This document shows positions 54,192 to 64,000 of a stretch of DNA of 64,000 nt, in pieces; position 1 is the first letter of the stretch, and every line of letters starts with the position of its first letter. Source of the stretch: an uncultured Bryobacteraceae bacterium (GTDB lineage Bacteria > Acidobacteriota > Terriglobia > Bryobacterales > Bryobacteraceae); contig CALDSU010000014.1 of the NCBI GenBank assembly GCA_937924525.1, forward strand, positions 186,001 through 250,000, in the 5' to 3' direction. The translations under genes and the position numbers were made by a program. The notes beneath the pieces were generated by a model. It ran no database searches, was not told the DNA's origin, and was given only the letters and a program-made list of their open reading frames with translations.

Positions 54192-57100
54192 ATGCGACTC
54201 CGGGCTTTTCTTCTCTTCGTTTATTCGACTTTGTGGATGGCTTTTGCGCAGGAGCGCACCGGATCCCTGACGGGCCTCGTGGTGGACCAGACGGGCGGCG
54301 CGGTAGAGGGCGCCGCGCTCGTGCTCCGCAACCCTCGGACCGGTTTTGAGCGGCGCGCGGTCACCACCGAGTCCGGGGCCTACGCGTTTCCGTTGGTGCC
54401 CGTGGGCGCCGGCTACCAACTGCAAGCGAAAAAGCCGGGGTTTAGCGCGCTCATCCGCGAAGGGATTTCCATCAGCGTGAACACGGCGGCTCGCGCCGAC
54501 CTGACGCTCGAGGTCAGCGCGACCGAGCAGGCGGTCACCGTGGTGGCGGACGCCTTACAGGTGAACACGCAGAACGCCACCGGCGGCGTGACCGTCGACG
54601 AGCGGAAGATCGCGGCGCTGCCGCTGAACGGGCGCAACTTTCTGCAACTGGGCACGCTGATTCCCGGCGCCGCGCCCGTGGCCAGCCGCTACGAGGTGCA
54701 GGGCATCCAGGCGGCGCGGACGGGCTTTAGCGTGAACGGGGCGCGCATTCAATCGAACAACTTCCTGCTGGACGGCGTCACCAACAATGATCCGCAATTT
54801 AACGGTTTCGTGCTGACGCCCCCTCCCGATGCGCTCGAGCAGTTCAAGATCATCACCTCTACCTTTAGCGCCGAATATGGCCAGAACGCCGGCAGCGTGG
54901 TGAACGCGATTTCCAAGAGCGGCAGCAACGAGTATCACGGGCGGCTTTGGAATTTCCTTCGCAACGACGCCCTGGACGCGCGCGACTTTTTTAGCGCCGG
55001 CAAGCCGCCCCTGCGGCAGAACCAGTACGGCGCGACCTTCGGCGGCCGGATCGTGCGCGACCGCACGTTCGTCTTCGCCTACTACGAGGGCCTGCGGGCG
55101 CGCGTGGGCACGGTTCAGAACGTCGTGGTGCTGACCGATGCGCAACGCGCGGGGAATCTGGCGGGCGTCACGCCGGCGCCCCGCGATCCCCAAGCGGGCA
55201 ATCAGCCATTTCCGAACGGGGTGATTCCCACCTCGCGCATTGATCCGATCGCGGCGCAATTGATCGAGCGCTACGTGCCGCGGGTCAACTTTGGAACCAA
55301 CCGGTTCCTGCGGGCGCCCAGTGTCGCCACCGACGGCGAACAGTTTGGCGGGCGGGGAGACCACCGCTTCTCCGACCGGAGTCAGTTGTTTCTCCGCTAT
55401 GCGTATCAGCAGTCCAAAGTACAGAACCCGCTGGGAGCGGGAACGTTTTCCCCCGCGGGGTCCAACAGCGAGGACTACAGCCACTCGGCGGTCGCAGGCC
55501 ACACCTGGACGGTCAGCCCGCGCATTTTGAACGAAGCCAACGCGGCGTTTCTGCGCCAGTTCTCCCGGCCGGCTACCTGGAGTGGCGTGGATCTGGGCTC
55601 CCTCGGCTGGAGGTATCCGGCGACGGAGGCGACCGCCGCCGGTCTGCCCATTGTGGCGCTCACGGGCCTGTTCTCGATCGGTGACGTGGCGCAAAGCTGG
55701 ACGCAATTGGCGCGCAACACCTACCAGGCCTATGACAACCTGAGCTGGCTGCAAGGCAAACATGCGCTGAAGATGGGCGTCGACTATCGCCTCCAGCAGA
55801 TCTACCTGGTTTTCCCGAACCGGCCGAACGGAGACTTCAATTTCAACGGCGCCCGGGCGGGCAACGCCACCGCCGACTTCCTGCTCGGCCTGCCAGCGCT
55901 GTTTCGGCAGGGTGGCGGACAGCCCGCCAAGCACTTTGTCGGACACAACGTGGGACTGTATTTCCAGGACGATTGGAAAGTCACCCGGCGGCTGACGTTG
56001 AATCTCGGCGCACGCTACGAATTGCCCGTCCCTTATTACGACAAGCAGGACCGGATGGCAAGCTTTCAGCCGGGACGCCAATCGCGGGTCCGACCCACCG
56101 CGCCGGCCGGGCTGCTCTTCCCCGGCGACGACGGAGTCCCCCGCGCCACCATTCAGACCGATGGCAATAATCTGGCGCCGCGCTTCGGCTTTGCCTACGA
56201 CGTGACGGGAAACGGCAAGACCAGTCTGCGGGGAGGTTACGGTATTTTCTTCGACTCCGTCCCCGGCGTGGCGGTGTTCCAGAACATCAACGTGCCGCCG
56301 TTTAACCGCTTCATCCAGGTGGACGCGCCCCCGGGTTTCGCGAATCCCTATGCCGGGTTCGCTGTCAACCCGCAGGTGGATCCCGCGCGGGACTTCCCCT
56401 GCCCTTGCCTGGTGATTGGCTTTTCGCCCGACTTTCGCACTCCTTACGTGCAGCAAATGCAGCTTGGCGTGCAGCGGCAAGTCACGTCCAACCTAGTGGC
56501 GGAGATTGGCTACGTAGGCTCGCTCAGCCGCAAACTGGCAGGCTACCTGGAAGTGAATCCCGCCGTCCCGGGTCCTGGCGCCACGCTCGCCAACAGCCAG
56601 CAGAGGCGCATTTATCGCGACTATAATTTGGTGCGACCGACGTTCAGCCGGTTTAACAGCCACTATCACGCCTTGCAGACGCGCTTGCAGCAGCGCTATT
56701 CCTCGGGGCTCTCGTTCCTGCTGGCGTACACCTGGAGCAAAGCGATCGATTTCCAAAGCTCGGTGAATTTGTCCGGCGAGAACCGGCCGCAGGACGCCTT
56801 CAGCCTCCGCGACGTCCGGGGACTGGCGGCGTTCCACGTGGCGCACCGTTTCGTCGGCAGCTACGGTTACGAGTTGCCGTGGGGGAAGAACCGGCGCGAC
56901 CTGCCGGGGCTCATCCTCGGCGGGTGGCAGCTCCAGGGCATCTTCAGCGCCCAGACCGGTGGTCCGCTCACGGTGAACGAACCTGTCGATTTGAGTCTGC
57001 GCGCTCTGGGCGCGGACCGTCCGGATGGCGTGGCCAATCCCAACAACGGGCCCAAGACACCGCAGGAATGGTTCACCCGCGCGGCGTTTCAACGCCTCTC

Positions 57101-57368
57101 GGCGGCGGCGGGCGGGCAGCGCAGCGGCACGGCCGGGCGCAACACGGTAATCGGTCCCGGCCTGGTGCAGACCGACTTGTCTCTCCTCAAGCGCTTCCGC
57201 CTTACCGAGGCGCAGGGCGTGGAATTCCGCAGCGAGTTCTTCAACGCGCTCAACCGGACAAACTTCCGGGATCCCGGCGTGAACATCGGACAGCCGGCCA
57301 CGTTCGGCGTTATCCAGGCCGCCCGGCCGGCGCGGATCATCCAGTTTGCGCTGAAATACGAATTCTGA
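54192..57368 (+). CDS. Oar-like TonB-dependent receptor with carboxypeptidase-regulatory domain
   Basis: A 1058-residue outer-membrane protein with a signal peptide (MRLRAFLLFVYSTLWMAFAQ). Residues 22-105 are a carboxypeptidase-regulatory-like domain (TGSLTGLVVDQTGGAVEGAA). A plug region follows (IAALPLNGRNFLQLGTL, GARIQSNNFLLDGVTNND), then a large barrel ending in Phe (FALKYEF). The LPLNGRNF signature is the hallmark of the acidobacterial Oar/CarboxypepD family, present in many copies per genome. Ligand not known; the adjoining GH51 gene suggests an oligosaccharide. Confidence 0.93.
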   Translation: MRLRAFLLFVYSTLWMAFAQERTGSLTGLVVDQTGGAVEGAALVLRNPRTGFERRAVTTESGAYAFPLVPVGAGYQLQAKKPGFSALIREGISISVNTAARADLTLEVSATEQAVTVVADALQVNTQNATGGVTVDERKIAALPLNGRNFLQLGTLIPGAAPVASRYEVQGIQAARTGFSVNGARIQSNNFLLDGVTNNDPQFNGFVLTPPPDALEQFKIITSTFSAEYGQNAGSVVNAISKSGSNEYHGRLWNFLRNDALDARDFFSAGKPPLRQNQYGATFGGRIVRDRTFVFAYYEGLRARVGTVQNVVVLTDAQRAGNLAGVTPAPRDPQAGNQPFPNGVIPTSRIDPIAAQLIERYVPRVNFGTNRFLRAPSVATDGEQFGGRGDHRFSDRSQLFLRYAYQQSKVQNPLGAGTFSPAGSNSEDYSHSAVAGHTWTVSPRILNEANAAFLRQFSRPATWSGVDLGSLGWRYPATEATAAGLPIVALTGLFSIGDVAQSWTQLARNTYQAYDNLSWLQGKHALKMGVDYRLQQIYLVFPNRPNGDFNFNGARAGNATADFLLGLPALFRQGGGQPAKHFVGHNVGLYFQDDWKVTRRLTLNLGARYELPVPYYDKQDRMASFQPGRQSRVRPTAPAGLLFPGDDGVPRATIQTDGNNLAPRFGFAYDVTGNGKTSLRGGYGIFFDSVPGVAVFQNINVPPFNRFIQVDAPPGFANPYAGFAVNPQVDPARDFPCPCLVIGFSPDFRTPYVQQMQLGVQRQVTSNLVAEIGYVGSLSRKLAGYLEVNPAVPGPGATLANSQQRRIYRDYNLVRPTFSRFNSHYHALQTRLQQRYSSGLSFLLAYTWSKAIDFQSSVNLSGENRPQDAFSLRDVRGLAAFHVAHRFVGSYGYELPWGKNRRDLPGLILGGWQLQGIFSAQTGGPLTVNEPVDLSLRALGADRPDGVANPNNGPKTPQEWFTRAAFQRLSAAAGGQRSGTAGRNTVIGPGLVQTDLSLLKRFRLTEAQGVEFRSEFFNALNRTNFRDPGVNIGQPATFGVIQAARPARIIQFALKYEF

Positions 57369-57421
57369 GCGCACGCGCGGCGTTCCCATCCTGGATCCAG
57401 GCTTGGGTACCATAGGAGGGC

Positions 57422-57889
57422 GTGCGACGCAGCCCGTACCTTGAGTCCTCGGTGGTCGAAAGCCCGGTGGCCCTCCTGCTTTCCGAGGCGGGGAGCCGGC
57501 GGAACGCCATGACCCTATCGTTCTTCTCCGAGGTCGCGCACCACCCCACCACGCTTTGGGTTTCGGTCGGGCAGGGCTGTTACACCCACCAGTTGATGCA
57601 GGAGAGCGGCCGTTTTTCCCTCGCTCTGCTCCGCCGGGGACAGAGGGATCTCGCCCTGCGGTGCGGAACGGTCTCCGGGCGGCAGGCGGACAAGTGCGCT
57701 GCGCTCGCGCTCTACCGGAGCGCCGATGGTTTTCTGTATCTCGCGGGAGCGCTGGCGTGTGTGTCTTGCCGGATCCGCAGCCTTCATCCCGCGGGGGACC
57801 ACACCCTGTTTGTGGCCGACCTGCTCTCCGGCGAGTTCGACACGCGCAGTGCGCTTTACCCCCACCTGCTGACCACCGATCTGGTTTGA
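57422..57889 (+). CDS. Flavin-reductase-like FMN-binding split-barrel protein
   Basis: A 155-residue protein. The core RRNAMTLSFFSEVAHHPTTLWVSVG and ALACVSCRIRSLHPAGDHTLFVADL matches the flavin reductase/DIM6-NTAB split barrel, which binds FMN and may reduce it with NAD(P)H. The GTG at 57422 has an AGGAGG nearly abutting it, so a later GTG at 57452 is also possible. It lies eight bases before a gene that begins with a second domain of the same type. Confidence 0.78.
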   Translation: MRRSPYLESSVVESPVALLLSEAGSRRNAMTLSFFSEVAHHPTTLWVSVGQGCYTHQLMQESGRFSLALLRRGQRDLALRCGTVSGRQADKCAALALYRSADGFLYLAGALACVSCRIRSLHPAGDHTLFVADLLSGEFDTRSALYPHLLTTDLV

Positions 57890-57897
57890 GCATCCGC

Positions 57898-59697
57898 ATG
57901 CGCTTGCCGGCCCGCACCATCTGGGATACGCGAATTCAGGCCGTGTGCAGCGCCGTTAGCGCGCTGGATCGCGAGCACGAGGATGTGGAATTGTGGATGT
58001 GCGGAAACTTCGGCCAGGCTTCGCTGGACCCGCCGCGCATCGTCATCAATCCCAACCGGCTGTACCCGATCGACGGCGTCATCCGGCGCGAAGGCCGTTT
58101 CGCCATAAGCCTCTTCCCGGCGAGCGGCCGCGACGCGGCGCTGCGGCTGGCGCGCGTGCGCCGGCGTACGCCGGAGAAGGCGCGCGCGGCCGGCCTGCCG
58201 CTTCACTTCGACGAGAAACACGGAATTCCGTGGATCGGCGGCACGCTGCGCACCCTGTTCTGCGAAGTGGAGGAGATCCTGGACACGGGCGACCATTCGC
58301 TGGTGATCGCCCGGCTGCTGGAGGCGCGGGAGCACGCCACCCACCGCGGCGAACGGCCGCTTCTTTACCGCGAGGTCTCCGGCGCGCCTTCCCGCTATCC
58401 GCGTCTGCAAAAGCTGCTCCGCCACGTCCTCACCCGCACGGGCGTGCTGGACGCGCTGCAAAAGCTGCTTCTCCGCCGCCGCGGAGCGCCTCCCGCCGAT
58501 CTGCCCGCCCTCACCTACCGCGAGGGCGGCCAGACGGACCAGGAGATGGCGGAAATCCTCCGCCACGGCGCCTCCGACCGCAGCCGGCGTCTGCGCCCGC
58601 CCGAAGCGCCCGCTTTGCTCCGGCGGCGGGTCGGCGTCTGCGTCGCCGGCGCCGGCGCCTGGGGGTCCTATCATTGCCAGTTGTTCCGGCAGGCCAGTCC
58701 GCAGGTCGACCTCTACGTGTGCGGCCGCGACCCGGACCGCACCGCCCGTCTGGCCCGCGCCAGCGGGGCGCAGGACTACTTCGTCGGTTTGGAGCGGGCG
58801 CTGGCGGACCCGCGCGTGGAAGCGGTCTCGCTGGCGCTCCCCCACCATCTGCATGCGCAGGCCACCCGCCAGGCTGCGGCGGCGGGAAAGCACATCCTGG
58901 TGGAAAAGCCCATCGCCACCCATTTGGACGACGCCGACGCCATGATCGTGGGCGCCCGCCAGGCCGGCGTCATCCTCATGGTCGCCGAGGATGTCCACTT
59001 CCGGCCCGCCATCCGCGAGGCCGCCCGCGCCATCGCCCGCGGAGACATCGGCGAACCGCTGTATCTGAACGTCCACGCTGGCGGCGTGATGCGCCCCGAG
59101 GGCTGGAAAGCGGACAAAGACCTGATGGGCGGCGGCGTGCTGATGGACATCGGCGTCCACTACGTCCGGGCGCTTCGTTTGCTGCTGGGCGAACCGGATC
59201 GCGTGCTTGCCACCCGCGCGATGCAAATCAATACCAAGATCAGCGGCGACGATAGCGTGCAGGCGCTGTTTGCGAGCAGATTCGGCTGGCAGGCCCATCT
59301 GCTGCTCAACTGGGCTGGTCCGCGCGGCCACGCGCCCGACATCGTCGTCGCAGGCGACCAGGGGGTTCTCCACCTCTGGCCCGGCGCGGGCTATTACGAT
59401 CTGTATCCCTCCGCGCCGCAGCCGGTCACCGTGGCGCTCTCCTATCTGCGTCCCCGCCGGCTGGCCGAGCGGCTGATGTCGCCCGTCTGGCAGCGCGTCC
59501 GCCGCCGGATCGCGGACGAGGACACGCGCGGATACTTGTCCGAAGTCCGGGAATTTCTGGCGGCGGTCGGCGAGGGCCGTTCTCCCGCCAGCCCGCCCGC
59601 GGACGCCCGGCGCGACCTGGAGATCGTGCTCTGCGCCTACGCCGCGCTGCGCGACGAGATGTGGACCCCGATCCCGCCGTGGCGCGCGCACCCGTAG
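57898..59697 (+). CDS. Fusion of flavin-reductase-like domain and Gfo/Idh/MocA oxidoreductase
   Basis: A 599-residue single frame. Residues ~1-160 are a split-barrel flavin-reductase-like domain (DVELWMCGNFGQASLDPPRI, GDHSLVIARLLEA). Residues ~160-240 are a helical linker. Residues ~245-599 are Gfo/Idh: VAGAGAWGSYHCQLF (Rossmann, dinucleotide binding), VEKPIATHLDDADAM and the C-terminal GGGVLMDIGVHYVRALRLLL. The domain pairing suggests internal electron transfer between flavin and NAD(P), which is inference. The ATG at 57898 is taken; a TTG at 57886 overlapping the previous stop is possible. No signal peptide. Confidence 0.8.
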   Translation: MRLPARTIWDTRIQAVCSAVSALDREHEDVELWMCGNFGQASLDPPRIVINPNRLYPIDGVIRREGRFAISLFPASGRDAALRLARVRRRTPEKARAAGLPLHFDEKHGIPWIGGTLRTLFCEVEEILDTGDHSLVIARLLEAREHATHRGERPLLYREVSGAPSRYPRLQKLLRHVLTRTGVLDALQKLLLRRRGAPPADLPALTYREGGQTDQEMAEILRHGASDRSRRLRPPEAPALLRRRVGVCVAGAGAWGSYHCQLFRQASPQVDLYVCGRDPDRTARLARASGAQDYFVGLERALADPRVEAVSLALPHHLHAQATRQAAAAGKHILVEKPIATHLDDADAMIVGARQAGVILMVAEDVHFRPAIREAARAIARGDIGEPLYLNVHAGGVMRPEGWKADKDLMGGGVLMDIGVHYVRALRLLLGEPDRVLATRAMQINTKISGDDSVQALFASRFGWQAHLLLNWAGPRGHAPDIVVAGDQGVLHLWPGAGYYDLYPSAPQPVTVALSYLRPRRLAERLMSPVWQRVRRRIADEDTRGYLSEVREFLAAVGEGRSPASPPADARRDLEIVLCAYAALRDEMWTPIPPWRAHP

Positions 59698-59734
59698 TCG
59701 AGCGCCGGGCAATCCTGCGCGGGCGCTGGCGCGA

Positions 59735-60988
<1,254 letters not shown>

Positions 60989-60992
60989 CCGC

Positions 60993-62267
60993 TCACTCCG
61001 CCCGCAGGGCCACCACGGGGTCCAGGCGCGCCGCGCGAGCGGCGGGATACCAGCCGGACAGCACGCCCACCACGCTGGACACGCCGACCGCCAGCGCCAC
61101 GTAAACGGCGGTCACGCGCATCGTGATCTCGAAAACCTGGGACAGCAGCGCGGTGAGGGCGGCGCCCAGCATGACGCCGATCAATCCGCCCAGCGAGGCC
61201 ATCAGCACCGCTTCGATCAACACCTGCGCCAGGATGTCGCGCTGGCGCGCCCCGATCGCCTTGCGGATGCCGATCTCGCGGGTCCGCTCGGTGACGCTCA
61301 CCAGCATAATGTTCATGATCACGATGCCGCCGACGACTAAAGAAATGCAAGTCACCGGCACCACCACCGCCGCCACCAGCGCCAGGATCTGATCGATGAA
61401 ACCGCGCACCGCGTCCGGGGTCAGCACATCGAAGGTGTCCTCCTCACCCGGACGGTTGTGGTAGCGGCTCCGGAGCGCCGCGCGCGTCAGATCCACCGCG
61501 GCGTCCAGGGCGAGGCCGGTCTCCGGGCGGGCCTTGCCAAAAATGCTGATATTTTTGCCCGGTCCGAACAGCCGGTTGAACACCGACACGGGGATGAACG
61601 CGCTCCGGTCTTCGCTGCGCCCAAAGACAGAGCCGAGTTTGTCTTGCACGCCGACCACCACGAAGTCCAGCCCCGCCATTTTGACCGTCTTGCCCAGCGG
61701 GCTGCCCCCTTCGGGAAACAGCAACATGCGGGTTTCCCAGCCGAGCACGACGACGGGTTGGCGGAACCGATCTTCCTGCTCGGTGAAGAACCGCCCCTCG
61801 GCGATCGGGATGTCGCGAATCTGGGCCAGCGTCGCGCTGGCTCCCACGACGCCGGTGTCTTCCGCCAGCAATTCGTCCCGCTTGAGGTCCGCGCTGCGCT
61901 GCCGGTAGGCGCTATAAATGCTGACTTCGGCATTCACCTGTTGCAGGTAGGCCAAGTCCGCCATGCTCACTTCCTTGTTGCGTCGCAGGCGCTCAAAGAA
62001 CTCCTTGCGGCTGAGCCGGCCGGTGTTGGCCACCTGCGCCACCAGGTAACTGTCTCCGCCGAACACCTTGGCGGTGCTTTCCTCGGCGTACGCGCCCAGG
62101 CCCTCGATCGCGGCGCCCACCAAAATGACGCTGGCCACGCCGATGATGACCCCCAGCAAGGTCAGGAAACTGCGGAGTTTGTGCGCCCGGATCGAGTCCA
62201 CAGCCAGACGCGCGGCGCTGGCGACTTCGTATCGCGTCCGTTGGAATTCCTCGCGCAATTCCCCCAT
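60993..62267 (-). CDS. MacB/FtsX-type ABC transporter permease (paralogue)
   Basis: A 424-residue protein with the same topology as its neighbour: N-terminal helix LRSFLTLLGVIIGVASVILV, extracellular domain, and C-terminal three-helix bundle with NIMLVSVTERTREIGIRKAIGARQRDIL. The pair probably arose by tandem duplication and may form a heterodimer. An ATPase partner is expected but not seen here. Cytoplasmic leader MGELREEFQRTRYEVASAARL precedes the first helix. Confidence 0.88.
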   Translation of the reverse strand: MGELREEFQRTRYEVASAARLAVDSIRAHKLRSFLTLLGVIIGVASVILVGAAIEGLGAYAEESTAKVFGGDSYLVAQVANTGRLSRKEFFERLRRNKEVSMADLAYLQQVNAEVSIYSAYRQRSADLKRDELLAEDTGVVGASATLAQIRDIPIAEGRFFTEQEDRFRQPVVVLGWETRMLLFPEGGSPLGKTVKMAGLDFVVVGVQDKLGSVFGRSEDRSAFIPVSVFNRLFGPGKNISIFGKARPETGLALDAAVDLTRAALRSRYHNRPGEEDTFDVLTPDAVRGFIDQILALVAAVVVPVTCISLVVGGIVIMNIMLVSVTERTREIGIRKAIGARQRDILAQVLIEAVLMASLGGLIGVMLGAALTALLSQVFEITMRVTAVYVALAVGVSSVVGVLSGWYPAARAARLDPVVALRAE

Positions 62268-62389
62268 ATCTTCAGCCTACCGCGGATGCCGGCGGGCGAA
62301 TGACGAGGGCAAATGTTTGCGTCCTTCTCTCTGTCGTATACTCGAAGGAGTTACCGCTCTCCTCTCCGTCCAGCCGGTCGAAAAAGAGC

Positions 62390-62737
62390 ATGGATCCTCG
62401 TCTCCTGCGGCTGTTGAGCATCGGGCTGTTCTTGACGGCCTTCGGCATGTTGTTTCTCGCCTGGCCGCAGATCGGCGGGCAGGAACACCTTGACGGCGTT
62501 TCGTGGAACTGGAAGTTGCTGTTGGGCGTGGTCTTTGCCTTGTCCGTCGCCAAAGGCGCGCAAGCGGCGGCCCGCGACGAAAGCCCCTGGAATGCGCGCT
62601 TGTTTTCCTGGATCCTGATGGTGGCGCTGACGGTGGCCGCCATGGGCTACCTGACGTACCAGGCGCACCTCAACGAGCCGGACGAGGAAACCATGGACCT
62701 GAGTGAAGAGGACGCGGGCACGCCGCGCGCCCTCTGA
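62390..62737 (+). CDS. Small membrane protein of unknown function
   Basis: A 115-residue protein with three hydrophobic segments (about residues 6-24, 42-58 and 71-92) and an acidic tail (EPDEETMDLSEEDAG). The ATG follows a GA-rich sequence, and a TATACT (62337-62342) upstream may be its -10 box. The MATE gene follows after 15 bases and is likely co-transcribed. No family recognised. Confidence 0.65.
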   Translation: MDPRLLRLLSIGLFLTAFGMLFLAWPQIGGQEHLDGVSWNWKLLLGVVFALSVAKGAQAAARDESPWNARLFSWILMVALTVAAMGYLTYQAHLNEPDEETMDLSEEDAGTPRAL

Positions 62738-62752
62738 GGCGCTTCCCTTCCC

Positions 62753-64000
62753 GTGACAGAGCCAGCCAACGCGCAGCCGGGAGTGTGGGCTTCCATCCGG
62801 GAAGCGCTGGCCGGCAGTCCGCGGGATTTCACCTCGGTCAGTCTCGACCGCGCCATCTTCCTGCTGGCGCTGCCGATGATGCTGGAGATGGTGATGGAGT
62901 CGCTGTTCGCTGTCGTCGACGTGTTTTTCGTCGCGCGGCTGGGAGCGGACGCCGTCGCCACCGTCGGTTTGACCGAATCGGTGATGGCGCTGGTGTTCGC
63001 GGTGGCGCTTGGGCTGGCCGCGGCCACCACCGCCACGGTCGCCCGGCGAACCGGGGAGAAAGATCCCGCCCGCGCCGCCCGCGCGGCGGTCCAGGCCACG
63101 TTCGCCGGCGTCGTGATTTCCGTTTTGTTCGGCGTCACCGGATGGCTTTTCGCCGCGGACTGCCTGCGGCTGTTGGGCGCGCCGCAGACGGTGGTAGCAG
63201 CCGGACGCGGCTACGCCGCGATCGTCCTCGGCGGATCCGGCGCCGCGATCCTGCTGTTCCTGCTGAACGCGGTATTCCGCGGCGCCGGCGATGCGGCCAT
63301 CGCCATGCGCGTGCTGTGGCTGGCCAACGGCATCAACATCGTGCTCGACCCGTGCCTGATCTTTGGCTGGGGCCCGTTTCCGGAACTTGGTCTGCCGGGC
63401 GCGGCGGTGGCCACCACCACGGGCCGCGCAGCCGGCGTCGCCTATCAGATCGTTTGCCTGCTGCGCGGATCGCGGCGCATGCAGGTGCGCCGCGAGCACC
63501 TGCGTCTGGACCTCCCGGTGCTGCTGCGGATCCTCCGCGTTTCGCTGCCCGGCATGGCGCAATACACGGTGGCCAATCTGAGTTGGGTGGCGCTCACACG
63601 GATGGTCGCCATCTTCGGCGCGGAGGTGCTGGCCGGCTACACGATTGCAATTCGCATCGTCATCTTCGCGCTGCTGCCCTCCTGGGGCATGAGCAACGCG
63701 GCGGCCACGCTGGTGGGGCAGTGTCTCGGCGCGCGCCAGCCGGACCGGGCCCAGGAGGCCGTGCTCCGCACCGGGTTTTACAATGCCGGCTTCCTGGGCG
63801 CCGTGGCGTTGCTGTTCGTCTTCACGCCCGGCTATTTCGTCGCCTTCTTCACTTCTCAACCCGCCGTCGCCGCAGCCGCCACCGACTGTTTGCGCATCAT
63901 CAGCTACGGCTATCCCTTCTACGCGTTCGGCATGGTGATGCAGCAGGCCTTCAACGGCGCGGGAGACACCCTCACGCCCACGGTCCTGAACTTCTTCTGT
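62753..64000 (+). CDS. MATE family efflux transporter (3' end outside window)
   Basis: The frame is open from a GTG at 62753 to the window edge (416 codons, family usually ~450-480). Segments are typical of MATE: IFLLALPMMLEMVMESLFAVVDVFFVARLG, NAVFRGAGDAAIAMRVLWLANGINIVLDP and LVGQCLGARQPDRAQEA. The N- and C-lobes are both largely present, with the internal repeat visible in the RGAGD and NGAGDTLTP segments. It exports cationic drugs or metabolites against a Na+ or H+ gradient. Only the extreme C-terminus is missing. Confidence 0.9.
   Translation, partial: MTEPANAQPGVWASIREALAGSPRDFTSVSLDRAIFLLALPMMLEMVMESLFAVVDVFFVARLGADAVATVGLTESVMALVFAVALGLAAATTATVARRTGEKDPARAARAAVQATFAGVVISVLFGVTGWLFAADCLRLLGAPQTVVAAGRGYAAIVLGGSGAAILLFLLNAVFRGAGDAAIAMRVLWLANGINIVLDPCLIFGWGPFPELGLPGAAVATTTGRAAGVAYQIVCLLRGSRRMQVRREHLRLDLPVLLRILRVSLPGMAQYTVANLSWVALTRMVAIFGAEVLAGYTIAIRIVIFALLPSWGMSNAAATLVGQCLGARQPDRAQEAVLRTGFYNAGFLGAVALLFVFTPGYFVAFFTSQPAVAAAATDCLRIISYGYPFYAFGMVMQQAFNGAGDTLTPTVLNFFC

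Overview
The window is 64 kb of GC-rich, gene-dense bacterial DNA with about 51 protein genes on both strands. No rRNA, tRNA, CRISPR array or insertion sequence was seen. The gene set suggests an Acidobacteriota (Terriglobia, Solibacter/Bryobacter-like) chromosome. The grounds are: two outer-membrane receptors with an N-terminal carboxypeptidase-regulatory domain (one large and Oar-like), a fused Kgd-type 2-oxoglutarate enzyme, and many secreted twin-arginine or signal-peptide enzymes (sulfatase, Gfo/Idh, PQQ-propeller, PHP/CehA, ceramidase-like). Heterotetrameric GlyQ/GlyS fits too. This placement is inferred from gene content only.

Left part (1-20 kb): a zinc-ribbon protein tail, a PQQ-propeller protein, a membrane-anchored methyltransferase and a c-type cytochrome. 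Then come minus-strand metabolic genes (phosphate butyryl/acetyltransferase family, DRE-TIM pyruvate-carboxyltransferase family, fumarylacetoacetase family, acyl-CoA desaturase, M81 peptidase). A plus-strand housekeeping run follows: recO-glyQ-glyS-ppdK, an intrinsic terminator, tyrS. After it are a 58-residue membrane protein, an AIM24 protein and an arylsulfatase interrupted by a one-base frameshift.

Middle (20-42 kb): feoAB iron transport and a CehA-type hydrolase with a possible leaderless promoter. The most unusual locus follows: a minus-strand operon of a Cro/C1-type regulator, a helical protein of unknown function and a 753-residue fusion of a small-molecule kinase with a full-length enolase domain whose active site is altered. 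Divergent from it are a zinc/helix-turn-helix protein with a 5' hairpin and a glycine-rich helical protein. Next are a TonB-type receptor, a Gfo/Idh oxidoreductase with a TIM-barrel isomerase, the 1226-residue Kgd-like enzyme, and a translationally coupled set of ECF sigma factor, anti-sigma factor, exported protein and PilB/GspE ATPase.

Right part (42-64 kb): a VapBC-like pair whose PIN toxin lacks one expected catalytic glutamate, a propeller-PHP lipoprotein, an enoyl-CoA hydratase, a ceramidase-like protein, an enolase-superfamily dehydratase, a lutABC lactate-oxidation operon, and a GH51 arabinofuranosidase next to an Oar-like receptor. A flavin-reductase-like gene is then followed by a flavin-reductase/Gfo-Idh fusion. 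The window ends with two MacB-type permeases without an ATPase, a small membrane protein and a truncated MATE transporter.

Taken together the region encodes scavenging of plant or microbial polymers and organic acids (GH51, sulfatase, dehydratase, LutABC, receptors) alongside core translation and central-carbon genes.
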